Shown: positions 56,112-64,000 of the stretch, one piece after another
Position numbering within the stretch: the stretch's first letter is position 1
Layout of the letters: every line of letters starts with the position of its first letter
DNA from: CAXBGS01 sp963975425
Lineage (GTDB): Bacteria; Planctomycetota; Planctomycetia; Pirellulales; Pirellulaceae
DNA: 64,000 nucleotides
Direction of reading: 5' to 3'
Assembly (NCBI GenBank): GCA_963975425.1
Contig: CAXBGS010000012.1
Coordinates: 158,182 to 222,181 of the forward strand
Program-made: the position numbers and the translations under genes
The notes under the pieces: generated by a model
The model's database searches: none
Seen by the model: the letters and a program-made list of their open reading frames with translations, nothing else
What the model was told of the DNA's origin: nothing

Positions 56112-56484
56112 ATACCTTCGTGTGTGAACGTCGAAGCTGCAATCGCTTCGAACTTGAGTTTGTCGATCGGCCTGGGGAGGCGCCGCCCCAACCGAGCGCA
56201 ACGCCGCTTGCCTAATGCAACCTTTCTTTCGTGGCCGCGCTATCGAATGCGGTGGGAACACGTCGCGATATTTCTGCGCAGCTAGTATCCAAGCCTGCAT
56301 CGTTCGGAACAAATCGGGCTCAATCCGATGACCCCGGCTCGTTTGTGGATGAAAATCGTCCTCGCTCCCGCAATGGTTGAACGCGCGCTGCGAATCTGGC
56401 TGACTGAACCTGCCTAAGGCTCTGCTTAGGAGACAAGCCTATCCAAATATTTGACCTATTTTACGGTCATCCATATCGTTCAGT
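56112..56484. other. Region upstream of the relaxase, candidate oriT
   Basis: No gene is seen. CCTAAG and CTTAGG form a small inverted repeat at 56413-56430, 55 bases upstream of the MobF start, where oriT commonly lies. Confidence 0.4.
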
Positions 56485-59400
56485 ATGCTCATCGCCACAC
56501 AGTCAAAAAGCGTTGTTTCGACGCAGCAATACTTCAATGAGGTCCTGACACAGGGTGACTATTACCTGGGTCAGGAGGTGAACGGCCATTGGCGTGGTCG
56601 TGGAGCCGATCTCTTGGGCCTGGGAAATGGGTCGGTTGTCGAAAAAGAAGACTTTGCAGCACTGTTGAAAGGCCGTTGTTCCAAATTTGGAATGAAGCTC
56701 AGCCAACGCGACCGCAGCGACCGCCGACCCGGCATGGACCTCACGTTTTCCGTGCCAAAAAGTGTTTCACTCGCGTGGGCGATCAACGATGATGAGCGGA
56801 TCATCGATGCGCTTCGCGCCTCCGTGCATGAAACGATGACACGCGATGTGGAGCCGTTGATGCATCGTCGCGTGCGTCAGGGCAAACACGTCCGCACCCA
56901 AGACCGCAAGCAGACCGGCAAACTGATCTACGCCGACTTCTTGCACAAGACATCACGTCCCGTCGATGGAAGGCCCGACCCTCACCTGCACGTCCACGCA
57001 TTCGTTGTTAACTGGACCGAGGATCAGGGAAAACACTATGCCGCCGAGCTCGGCGAGATCGTGCGGCAACGCCCCAGCCTCCAGGCCAAGTTCGAAGCAC
57101 GTTTGGCAAACCGGTTGAAGCATGAACTCGGTTATGACGTCGAGCGATCCCGGTACCAGCAGAGCGGTAAGACCAAGCACGGTTGGGAGATCGCCGGCAT
57201 CGACCGCACGACGATCGAGAAGTTCAGCCGTCGCACCGGGCAGGTCGAAGCGGAAGCAAAGAAGCACCATGTCACGGACGCGTCAGAGAAAGGCAAGTTG
57301 GGTGTCAAAACCCGTGAAGGCAAAGACAAGACCTCCTCCGTCGAGCAGCTAAGGTCCGAGTGGCGTTCGCGGCTGACAGAGGCCGAGCGTCATGATTTCG
57401 GCAAGCTCGGAAACCGGCAGGAAGACCGAGAAACCGGGAGTATCGAACAGATCGCCAGGAAGTCACTGGAGTTTTCGATCGACCATCATCTCTACCGACA
57501 ATCCACTTCGGAAAAGCACACCATCGTCGGCACGGCGCTAGAGCATGCCGTGACCCTGACGCCCGAGCAGATCGAGAAAACCCTCGGTCAGATGGATGTC
57601 ATCGAGAAATCACGTGAGGGTGACGGGACGAAGCGGGACCACATCACGACGCGCGAGGTCCTGGATGCCGAAAAGCAGATGATCGACTTCGCCCGCGACG
57701 GACGGGGAACCCGTCGATCGATCTCCCGTGATCAACATGAGTTTGAGCGTGACTGGCTCGATGACCAACAGAAGTCAGCGGTCAACCACGTGTTGCAGTC
57801 GCGCGACACCGTCACGGCGATCGCCGGCGGCGCGGGAACGGGAAAGTCTTCGCTCATGGAGGAAGCGGCCGAAGCCCTGCGGGGCAATGGGAAGGAGGTC
57901 TTCGTCTTCGCCCCCAGCACGGGAGCCCGAGAAGTCTTGCAGGAAAAAGGTTTCGACCAGGCCCAAACAGTGGAGCATTTGCTACGTAACGAACAACTGC
58001 AAAGTGAACTACGCGATGAGGTCATGTGGATCGACGAAGCGGGGCTTCTCGACGTTCGATCGATGAACGGCCTGTTCAAGATCGCCGAGCAGCAGAACGC
58101 CCGCGTTATGCTTTCCGGTGACACGCGGCAGCACGCTTCGCCCCGCCGGGGTGAAGCGATGCGACTGCTGGAGAAAGAAGCCGGCCTGGACATCGCTCGC
58201 GTTGAGGCCATTCAGCGCCAGAAAGGGGGGTATCGCGAGGCGATCGAACTGATCAGTCGCGGTCACGACGTGGTCGACCACGAGTCCGGGAAAACAGGAT
58301 TGGTTGCCGGGTTCGACATGCTCGACCGGATGGGCAAGATCAAAGAGGTGGCCGAGGAAGAACGCCATGAACGTCTCGCCTCAGAGTACCAGGAAGCCGA
58401 CGCGAAGGGAAAGTCATCCATCGTCGTTGCACCGACCCACGCCGAGGCGAAATCGGTCACCGAAGAGATCCGAAAGCTGCGTCGCGAGGAAGGCACTCTG
58501 GGCGAGGAAGAACAAACAATCACAAGGCTGCAGTCACTCAACCTGTCCGAGGCCGAGAAGTCCGAGCCATCGACCTACCTGGATTGTGATGGGGCGATCA
58601 TCCAGTTTCATCAGAACGCCAAGGGAGGTTTCCGGCGCGGCGAGAAGTATGAGCTGATCGGTACCGACGAGACAGGCATTAAGCTCCGCCCGGCGGGTTC
58701 CAAGGACGAAGACCAACGCGACATCGAGACTCCGAAACGACTTCCGCTCGATGCAAGCGAGCGTTTTGAAGTCTACCGGCCGGAGGAATTGTCTCTGGCC
58801 GTAGGCGACAAGGTTCGTTTCAGCCTGGGAGGGACGGCAGCGGATGGTAAAGGCCGGATCAGTAACGGACGGCTCGACGAGCTTGAGGGGTTCGACCGCA
58901 ACGGCGATCTGTTACTAAAAAGCGGCATGACGGTTCGCCGTGATTACGGTCATGTGGATCTGGGCTACGTTGTGACCAGCCATGCCAGCCAGGGAAAGGA
59001 CCGTCACATCGCTATGGCCGCGATGGGCTCACAGTCCCTGCCCGCCATCAACGCGAAGCAATTCTACGTGACCGCTTCACGCGGTCGCGAAGATGTTGCG
59101 ATTTACGTCGACGACAAGTCGAAAGTGCGGCAGGCGATCCAGCGGAGCGGCGAACAGTTATCGGCGACCGAACTGGTGCACCGGAGCGAACGTCAGAGCC
59201 AGCCCGACAACGCACATTCGATGGAGCGTTACTACCATCAGGCAAGCCGGTCGGTCGGGAACGCCCGTGACCGTTTGATGGACTGGTGGCACGGGCAAAG
59301 CGAAGACCGAACTTCCGATCCCGCGAGACGAGATGATCACCAGCAGGAGCGAGGTCGCGAGATCGGCGGACCCTCTATCGGCCTCGGCGGGAGTTCTTGA
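56485..59400 (+). CDS. MobF-family relaxase with C-terminal helicase (TrwC/TraI type)
   Basis: The 971-residue protein opens with a relaxase domain. Candidate nicking tyrosines are Tyr16 and Tyr26/27 (QQYFNEVLTQGDYYLG). The three-His metal motif is His167-x-His169-x-His171 in DPHLHVHAFV. After about residue 430 comes a RecD-like helicase: Walker A AGGAGTGK (Lys454), MWIDEAGLL Walker B, MLSGDTRQHASPRRGEAMRL, and FYVTASRGREDVAIYV. It nicks oriT and unwinds plasmid DNA during transfer. No coupling protein or type IV secretion gene is in the window, so the element would be mobilizable only. Confidence 0.93.
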   Translation: MLIATQSKSVVSTQQYFNEVLTQGDYYLGQEVNGHWRGRGADLLGLGNGSVVEKEDFAALLKGRCSKFGMKLSQRDRSDRRPGMDLTFSVPKSVSLAWAINDDERIIDALRASVHETMTRDVEPLMHRRVRQGKHVRTQDRKQTGKLIYADFLHKTSRPVDGRPDPHLHVHAFVVNWTEDQGKHYAAELGEIVRQRPSLQAKFEARLANRLKHELGYDVERSRYQQSGKTKHGWEIAGIDRTTIEKFSRRTGQVEAEAKKHHVTDASEKGKLGVKTREGKDKTSSVEQLRSEWRSRLTEAERHDFGKLGNRQEDRETGSIEQIARKSLEFSIDHHLYRQSTSEKHTIVGTALEHAVTLTPEQIEKTLGQMDVIEKSREGDGTKRDHITTREVLDAEKQMIDFARDGRGTRRSISRDQHEFERDWLDDQQKSAVNHVLQSRDTVTAIAGGAGTGKSSLMEEAAEALRGNGKEVFVFAPSTGAREVLQEKGFDQAQTVEHLLRNEQLQSELRDEVMWIDEAGLLDVRSMNGLFKIAEQQNARVMLSGDTRQHASPRRGEAMRLLEKEAGLDIARVEAIQRQKGGYREAIELISRGHDVVDHESGKTGLVAGFDMLDRMGKIKEVAEEERHERLASEYQEADAKGKSSIVVAPTHAEAKSVTEEIRKLRREEGTLGEEEQTITRLQSLNLSEAEKSEPSTYLDCDGAIIQFHQNAKGGFRRGEKYELIGTDETGIKLRPAGSKDEDQRDIETPKRLPLDASERFEVYRPEELSLAVGDKVRFSLGGTAADGKGRISNGRLDELEGFDRNGDLLLKSGMTVRRDYGHVDLGYVVTSHASQGKDRHIAMAAMGSQSLPAINAKQFYVTASRGREDVAIYVDDKSKVRQAIQRSGEQLSATELVHRSERQSQPDNAHSMERYYHQASRSVGNARDRLMDWWHGQSEDRTSDPARRDDHQQERGREIGGPSIGLGGSS

Positions 59401-59402
59401 CG

Positions 59403-59816
59403 ATGAGCAAGATTGCATCAACCTTCGATCATCACGGCCGCGATCACTTGTTTCGGCCCGCAAGTGAGGCTCCAGAACCAGCCAGAAAGGTTGAGTTGCC
59501 GTGGGTGAGCATTCATGCAGCGGGGCGGCCGCCGCTAATGTTTGATCTTGCGTTCCGAGATGGGGCCATTGTGAGCTTTAGTTACAACGACATACGCATG
59601 ATCGACTATCGAGATGCGGGCAAGTTGCAATTGGTCGTCGGCATGGATCGCACCCGAGTTTCGATCGAAGGTCGACACCTCGCAGAATTGCGGGCACATT
59701 TATCTCGTGGCATGCTGCTCTCCGTGCGAGAATCTGACGACGACACGATCTATGGGGACGAGGACTTACCTGCGGTCGAGCGGATTGTGGTCGAGCCGTC
59801 GCCGGTTGGGCCCTGA
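59403..59816 (+). CDS. Hypothetical protein following the relaxase
   Basis: This 137-residue protein starts at ATG 59403 (MSKIASTFDHHGRDHLFRP), two bases after the relaxase stop; a TTG start overlapping that stop is the alternative. It has a beta-rich core (PLMFDLAFRDGAIVSFSYND, LVVGMDRTRVSIEGRHL) and an acidic tail. It is probably co-transcribed with the relaxase. I recognise no family. Confidence 0.65.
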   Translation: MSKIASTFDHHGRDHLFRPASEAPEPARKVELPWVSIHAAGRPPLMFDLAFRDGAIVSFSYNDIRMIDYRDAGKLQLVVGMDRTRVSIEGRHLAELRAHLSRGMLLSVRESDDDTIYGDEDLPAVERIVVEPSPVGP

Positions 59817-59831
59817 AGCACGGGGTTTGTT

Positions 59832-59847
59832 GTTCCAAATTTGGAAC
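59832..59847. repeat. 16-bp perfect palindrome GTTCCAAATTTGGAAC
   Basis: The palindrome sits in the spacer after the post-relaxase gene. A 15-of-16 match occurs inside the relaxase coding region (56678-56693). It could be a regulator-binding site. Confidence 0.5.
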
Positions 59848-59998
59848 GAGCATGACCGCGGGCGGCGAGCCTCCCTCCCGTTACCTGGCAAACGTCGTGT
59901 GAATCGTTATCGACGCGTGGGCGAAAAGCCGCTGCGGGCGGGGCAATGGGAAGGAGGGTTTGATTAGGAGGGTCGCCGAAATGGGGCGTCTCATCGGA

Positions 59999-60262
59999 TC
60001 AAAGCTCGGCGGACAGCTCGTCGTGCTCCTCCGCTCCGGCTTGCATCTGTTCGAAGATCCAGGTCTTGGCTCTCCGGATCAGCTCTTCCTGAACACAAAG
60101 ATCCTCCAGTCCGAAACTGTGGGTCCGCTTCCAATCATCGCCGTCTTTGTAACTGCGGTCCATTTGAGCGTTGTAGAGAACCTTGCCGGATTGTGTGGTG
60201 TTCTTGAAAATAGCGATCGAATTGAAGCCGACGCGAATGCTATGAACGGGGTTGTTGGACAT
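59999..60262 (-). CDS. Small mobile-element protein, array member 7 (family A)
   Basis: This 87-residue protein (MSNNPVHSIRVGFNSIAIFK, then SYKDGDDWKRTHSFGLEDLC) is a paralogue of the product at 60740: both have an xIRxGxxKxxIxxN start, a YK(T)D-x-W(K) T turn and a helical C-terminus. It is preceded by GAAAGGAAATTCAAC. Such small proteins are common on planctomycete plasmid-like elements; function unknown. Confidence 0.65.
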   Translation of the reverse strand: MSNNPVHSIRVGFNSIAIFKNTTQSGKVLYNAQMDRSYKDGDDWKRTHSFGLEDLCVQEELIRRAKTWIFEQMQAGAEEHDELSAEL

Positions 60263-60438
60263 GTTGAATTTCCTTTCATTGGTTTGTTTTCACTGGCTTG
60301 AAGAACAAGCTGCTACTCAACGCGATAGCACGGCGAAGGACCAATGCCAATCATTTTCGAAAATCCATCAACAGGTCGTTGCCGAAGGGATTGCTTCGAA
60401 GCCGACCGAGCAATCACAGCCGACTTCCGCAAAGAAAC

Positions 60439-60702
60439 TTAGAGACCGTAGGATCGCAAGTATGTTTCGATACGATCTGCATCGTCGGTCGCGTGCTCGC
60501 TTGAATTGTGGCCGTTGTAATACAACCTAAGTTCGAGCTCTTGATCCCAGTCCGCATCGATTTCGTCGTGATGCAGCGTTTCGGTGATTTCGCCGATCCG
60601 ACCGGCGGCTTCGGCGATCCGTGGGCCGATGATGCTGATTGATGCGTTGACTTCAATGCCGAGAAGTTCCGAATGTGTGGCTGTGTTGCTTTCTTGTTTC
60701 AT
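60439..60702 (-). CDS. Small mobile-element protein, array member 6 (family B)
   Basis: This 87-residue protein (MKQESNTATHSELLGIEVNA, then HHDEIDADWDQELELRLYYN) is a paralogue of that at 62196: both share DEIDAD-x-E-x-RLY-(Y/F)-(N/D)G and a C-terminal helix ending in GL or GI. The leader GGAAAGGGACCACGAA precedes the ATG. Confidence 0.65.
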   Translation of the reverse strand: MKQESNTATHSELLGIEVNASISIIGPRIAEAAGRIGEITETLHHDEIDADWDQELELRLYYNGHNSSEHATDDADRIETYLRSYGL

Positions 60703-60739
60703 TTCGTGGTCCCTTTCCGTGATTGCAAAAAGAGGGGGC

Positions 60740-61027
60740 CTATTGGCCGCCCTCCTCCGTGTTGTATTCGTCTGACTCGGCGGCTTCCTCCGCTTTCAGT
60801 TCGATGATGCGAATGGCGACCCGATCGGTGAGTAACCTTAGTTTCAGGTTGTCGATCTCGCCGAGCGATGACGTTTCTTTCCACCCTTCGTCCGTCTTGT
60901 AGCCGCGTGTGTACGTGACGCTGAAGCGTGGCGGTCTCCCGTCTTTTCCGGGATTGGCCCAGATGGTTCCCTTGAGTGATCCGTAGCGTACTGTGTCGGC
61001 GGGTTGGTTTGAGTTTGTTTTAGTCAT
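60740..61027 (-). CDS. Small mobile-element protein, array member 5 (family A)
   Basis: This 95-residue protein is set at ATG 61027, where the shared leader spacing fits; ATG 61033 is two codons upstream. It contains VRYGSLKGTIWANPGKDGRP, GYKTDEGWKETSSL and DRVAIRIIELKAEEAAE. It is a paralogue of the product at 59999. A broken copy of its C-terminus lies inverted at 61399-61463. Confidence 0.7.
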   Translation of the reverse strand: MTKTNSNQPADTVRYGSLKGTIWANPGKDGRPPRFSVTYTRGYKTDEGWKETSSLGEIDNLKLRLLTDRVAIRIIELKAEEAAESDEYNTEEGGQ

Positions 61028-61398
61028 GGTCATTTTCCTTTCTTGGTTTGGTTGACTTGGTGCGTGGTCAGCCAACGCGGAGCGTCCGTCTGCATGGGGT
61101 GGGTGCGGCACGCAGGCGGAGCCGAGTACACGGCCCCATTGCGGATCGGATACTCCGCGATGGCAGCGTGCCGGGTAGTCAATCCAAACAAAGAAAGGTG
61201 AATGTTCTGTCTTATCAACGACAAAGTCAGGCCGACCCGAAGACCCGAAAGCTGTTACGATTACCGAGCGGTTTCACTTGTGCGCTCAACCCTTGGAAAA
61301 ACGACCCGTCGCCTTGGTAAACGGTGTCACGTATAGGCGCGACTGCAAAGATTGAACTCATCGGCGCACGTCATTGCTTGGCGAGATCGAAAAGGTGA

Positions 61399-61463
61399 AG
61401 TGGGCTAGCTCGTTCGACCGGGTTGCCATTCGCATCATCGAGCTGAAAGACGAAGATCGTTGA
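61399..61463 (+). pseudogene. Inverted fragment of the family-A small gene
   Basis: The plus-strand frame SFDRVAIRIIELKDEDR followed by TGA matches the end of the product of 60740 (DRVAIRIIELKAEE), and the DNA is also similar (GGTTGCCATTCGCATCATCG compared with GGTCGCCATTCGCATCATCG). The N-terminal part is absent. It shows that this array has been duplicated and rearranged. Confidence 0.75.
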
Positions 61464-61822
61464 GCACACAACGAAATCACGTGGGCGCCACGAACTCTAC
61501 TCTGCATCGTCACGGGCATGAGTGCCGAAATCAGATCGGTCAAACTATCGGGTGTAAAGACGCGTGCAGGTGAGAAAATCCTCAAACGCCTGGCCGCGGC
61601 TGAAACCGGCTTTGTCGCCGGCATAGTCGATCAATTCCGAAATCGGCTTGCTTGCCGCGATGAAAAATTGTTCTTTGCTCGTGCCTCCCTACCTTTCGGT
61701 GGCGGCGGTCGCTCCTGTGTCATGTGACTGCCCTTCTCGCTGTTGGTTTTCATATTCGTGCACGTTGCGGCACAGATGGATGCGAAGCGCCAACGAAAAT
61801 CGTCAACGCTTCGTGATCTAAG
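61464..61822. other. Spacer in the small-gene array
   Basis: A 69-codon plus-strand frame from 61518 (MSAEIRSVKLSGVKTRAGEK) has no ribosome-binding site and is only weakly credible. Nothing else is supported. Confidence 0.3.
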
Positions 61823-62158
61823 TTAGACAACGGTGTACTCCGCCTGAATGCGGGCGTCCCACTTGCCCTGCAGACAAAAGACGAAACCGCTGGAGTAAGC
61901 CGTTGCCGTCGAATACACCGACAAATGGCTCACGTCGTAGCGGCACTGCTCCTGAAGAAGGGCTTCGGTGTCTTCGCTTAGAAAACCGCAGGGAACATCC
62001 ACGTCGACTGTTCTGATGAACGGGTTCTCGCGGATCACTTTTTGCGCGGCTGCGATCTGATCCTCCAACATCGGCGAGATCGTTGCGGTGATCGTGTGTT
62101 CCCATTCGCAAAAATCGCCGTAGAACGCTTTTTCGAGTGTGATAGTGGTTTTGGTCAT
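61823..62158 (-). CDS. Small mobile-element protein, array member 4
   Basis: The 111-residue protein is set at ATG 62158 behind AGAAAGGAAACAAACC; the longer frame to 62302 lacks that leader. It contains EKAFYGDFCEWEHTITATIS, PMLEDQIAAAQKVIRENPF and FVFCLQGKWDARIQAEYTVV. It has no recognised domain. The helical middle and terminal beta strands resemble other members in size only. Confidence 0.65.
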   Translation of the reverse strand: MTKTTITLEKAFYGDFCEWEHTITATISPMLEDQIAAAQKVIRENPFIRTVDVDVPCGFLSEDTEALLQEQCRYDVSHLSVYSTATAYSSGFVFCLQGKWDARIQAEYTVV

Positions 62159-62195
62159 GGTTTGTTTCCTTTCTACTTCCGTTGATCGTCGTGCT

Positions 62196-62432
62196 TCAAA
62201 TGCCAAGCAATCGCTCAAGTCGCGTAACCGCGTACGAGATGCGGCTGACGCTCTGCTCTCCATCAAAATACAAGCGAATTTCAAACTCAAAGCTGTCGGC
62301 ATCTATTTCGTCGTATCCTAAGCTGTTAAGTAACGGCGACAACGTCTCCATCGTTCTCGCTTTATCTTCGGTGACGATGTTGATGTAGGCGTGAGTTTCT
62401 AGTTCAGTAATCTTGTCTTGTCGTTTAGTCAT
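62196..62432 (-). CDS. Small mobile-element protein, array member 3 (family B)
   Basis: The 78-residue protein (MTKRQDKITELETHAYINIV, then YDEIDADSFEFEIRLYFDGE) has its leader AAAAGGAGACAACACC just before the ATG. It is a paralogue of the product at 60439. Small, acidic; function unknown. Confidence 0.7.
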   Translation of the reverse strand: MTKRQDKITELETHAYINIVTEDKARTMETLSPLLNSLGYDEIDADSFEFEIRLYFDGEQSVSRISYAVTRLERLLGI

Positions 62433-62489
62433 GGTGTTGTCTCCTTTTCAGTTGAAGGATCAGGGCATGATTGCCCTAATCCGTTTGGT

Positions 62490-62687
62490 TTAGTCCTCGG
62501 TTTCTATCTCGAGCCCCATACGCTCGCCCGCCAAGCGGCAAAACTCTTCAAGGTGAGCTCGGATCATCGTGCCCATCTCGTCGGTTAGTCGTTCGTACGT
62601 GCTCAAATCAGGCGTCGAATAGCCGACCTTTTTCACGAGCTTGGTCAGATTGAAGCGGCACACGAATGTTTGGTCTTTTGTTGTCAT
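62490..62687 (-). CDS. Small mobile-element protein, array member 2
   Basis: The 65-residue protein MTTKDQTFVCRFNLTKLVKK is set at ATG 62687 behind GAAAGGAAACAAGCC. It ends RLAGERMGLEIETED. It is helical and acidic at the end, with no recognised domain. Confidence 0.65.
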   Translation of the reverse strand: MTTKDQTFVCRFNLTKLVKKVGYSTPDLSTYERLTDEMGTMIRAHLEEFCRLAGERMGLEIETED

Positions 62688-62744
62688 GGCTTGTTTCCTT
62701 TCGTCATGAACTGCTTGGGGCGGGATTGCCCCAAGCAAATCGGT

Positions 62745-63140
62745 TTAGTGTTCGCTCGGCAGATAGAGCGTCCAGTGTTCGCCGTCGTTGCCTGCGCAGA
62801 TATCGATCGATGACAAGGGGAAGTCAGTAAACGGGATGGTTTGCACGATGAACGCGTCATCAGGACTGTCGGCTTTAGCGCGCAGCGTTGCCGCGTTGTC
62901 CTCGCCTACGGTCAGCGTCCAGGTATGCCAGTCGTTGATGCGGTCATCTTTCGCGGCTGCCTCATTGAACGCATCCGAGCCGTACCAGGATGCGATTGCA
63001 TCGATCAGCCAATAGGCCTCTCCCGCTTCCGCAACGTGCCGAACGCCTGGCGTGTAGATCACCTTGCGGTTCAGCGGGTGTCTGTACCGAACCAGATCAC
63101 CTATGAACTGATTAAGGTCGTTTTCCTTAAGTGTTGTCAT
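62745..63140 (-). CDS. DUF6876-like small protein, array member 1
   Basis: The 131-residue protein has VRYRHPLNRKVIYTPGVRHV, AYWLIDAIASWYGS and HTWTLTVGEDNAATLRA segments. The family is known from phage and plasmid genes of bacteria, with the pattern xxTxGxxxxAxxxxAYWLxDxI. The leader AAAAAGGAGGAAACGAC is excellent. It is the first of seven genes on the minus strand. Confidence 0.7.
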   Translation of the reverse strand: MTTLKENDLNQFIGDLVRYRHPLNRKVIYTPGVRHVAEAGEAYWLIDAIASWYGSDAFNEAAAKDDRINDWHTWTLTVGEDNAATLRAKADSPDDAFIVQTIPFTDFPLSSIDICAGNDGEHWTLYLPSEH

Positions 63141-63679
63141 GTCGTTTCCTCCTTTTTGAAATTAACATTGGGGTTTGTGGTGGAACGTGAAGCCGAAGGC
63201 GTAACGTGCCGTCCATAAATCCCATGAAAGCCCTCTTAAAAGCGGGGGAGACTTGGCCATGAACCGATGGCAGCGGAGGGGGATCACCCAGATTTGTCAC
63301 ACGGCCGGCATCGGCCGTCGGCAAATTTGGGGAGACCGCTGCCGAGCCGCAGGGGAGCGAAGCGACGGTCTTGCCAAGACGGGGGCAAGGCCCCCTTTGT
63401 CATTCAAGAAGTTTGCGATGAGTTGGAACGACCCGTGACGCCTTCAACCCGGAGTGACGTTTCATGGACAGTCGATTAGTCACCACGAATGCGACGTTGT
63501 ACTCAAGGGTTTACGCATGCGATCGCCCAAAACGTAACGCAAGTGACGTGTTGCAGAACGGACCTTGCTAAAGCGACCACCACGTTGGCACCGTTCCATT
63601 GTCGACGCCAACGAAAGGGGAAAACCAACCGGCGAAAAAATGCTTGACTTCTTACTTCTCGGAACCGAATGATTGTTGC
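63141..63679. other. Promoter-side region of the small-gene array
   Basis: There is no clear gene in these 540 bases. They contain the long three-part hairpin described next and probably the array's promoter. Confidence 0.4.
63269..63343. repeat. Three-stage imperfect palindrome
   Basis: Three nested pairs share one centre. GGCAGCGG at 63269 pairs with CCGCTGCC at 63336. CCCAGATTTG at 63287 pairs with CAAATTTGGG at 63322 with one G-T wobble. ACGGCCG at 63301 pairs with CGGCCGT at 63312 around a GCAT loop. It would fold as an extended RNA or cruciform. It lies upstream of the small-gene array, a place for an origin, a regulatory RNA or an antisense control element. Confidence 0.7.
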
Positions 63680-63934
63680 ATGGATCCAGCAGAAAGATTT
63701 AATTCGATGATGGAGGCGTTTAGCGGTGGTCGATATGCGGACGCAGCGGATCACGCCAACCATCTAGCCGACTGGCTTAACGAGGGTGGGTTCCCGCCAA
63801 CGCTTCGGGTTAGCACGCCGGAAAGGGCCGACAACGGTTTTATCGTGGGCGACCAACTCGCCCGAGAATTCTGCCGGGCATCTTGCCGTCTCGTTCTCGA
63901 TCAGAACGAAGCAGGCAGTGCTCCCGCCCCATGA
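63680..63934 (+). CDS. Small 84-residue protein, intact family member
   Basis: MDPAERFNSMMEAFSGGRYA starts at ATG 63680; the extension to 63599 is not supported. Helical DAADHANHLADWLNEGGFPP is followed by TLRVSTPERADNGFIVGDQL and AREFCRASCRLVLDQNEAG. This is the intact relative of the pseudogene at 53954 and of the N-terminus of the chimera at 53142. Function unknown. The repeated appearance of this family in one window suggests mobile-element linkage. Confidence 0.7.
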   Translation: MDPAERFNSMMEAFSGGRYADAADHANHLADWLNEGGFPPTLRVSTPERADNGFIVGDQLAREFCRASCRLVLDQNEAGSAPAP

Positions 63935-64000
63935 CGCTGACGGACAGTAAGGGGCCTGTAAGAAAGATTGTGTCAGCTAGCAACATCGCTTAGATTTTGT

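Overview
The window looks like a planctomycete chromosome or large replicon from the Pirellulaceae (Rhodopirellula-like) group. This is inferred from family content, not from any search: two DUF1559 pseudopilin-like proteins with the GFTLIEV-type start or a diverged version of it, a giant cell-surface protein with a planctomycete-type LESRRLL amino-terminal motif and a dockerin-like tail, a sulfatase, an EF-hand repeat protein, and PAS-free phytochrome-type histidine kinase architecture. Much of the window is accessory DNA with broken insertion sequences.

Layout. 0-4 kb: 3' end of a sulfatase, a dead response regulator divergent from an intact histidine kinase, and a small secreted protein. 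4.3-10.6 kb: an IS4-type element with a nonsense mutation, a 1292-residue surface protein, and a second, truncated IS4 copy. 10.6-12.1 kb: mostly non-coding, with a long hairpin and a tRNA 3' remnant followed by its terminator, possibly an integration scar. 12.2-17.5 kb: a tightly coupled three-gene cassette (nitrilase-fold protein, unknown helical protein, HEVGH metallopeptidase) that I do not recognise as a named system. 17.5-20.4 kb: nested IS3, IS630 and IS66 remains. 20.6-24.1 kb: a lipoxygenase-like protein, a broken conserved gene, and a ParA/ribbon-helix-helix partition pair with a perfect DnaA box upstream. 24.3-32.0 kb: a six-gene minus-strand operon with overlapping or nearly touching genes (EF-hand repeat protein, two DUF1559 proteins, two esterases, one membrane-anchored unknown) ending in a sulfotransferase fragment. 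32.8-36.2 kb: a secreted Cys-rich peptide with a C39 peptidase-rhodanese protein and a MauE-like membrane protein. 36.3-41.1 kb: a graveyard of IS256, IS66, IS21 and IS3 pieces. 41.2-43.4 kb: a GT-C glycosyltransferase.

44-54 kb: a deleted IS3, then a three-gene minus-strand operon whose last product ends in a diverged diadenylate-cyclase-like (DisA_N-like) domain. It lies beside a SLATT-type two-membrane-helix gene, and its first gene is duplicated (870 bp, apparently identical) and fused to another gene 2.8 kb away. 54-64 kb: a DUF433/DUF5615 toxin-antitoxin pair, an XRE regulator with a candidate operator, a MobF relaxase-helicase, and an array of seven small minus-strand genes with near-identical ribosome-binding leaders.

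The MobF relaxase, the ParA module and the small-gene array suggest that at least part of the window is or was a mobilizable plasmid or integrated element. The two best candidates for an undescribed system are the cassette at 12.2-17.5 kb and the DAC-like/SLATT locus at 45.2-53.1 kb. The C39/MauE peptide cluster is the third.
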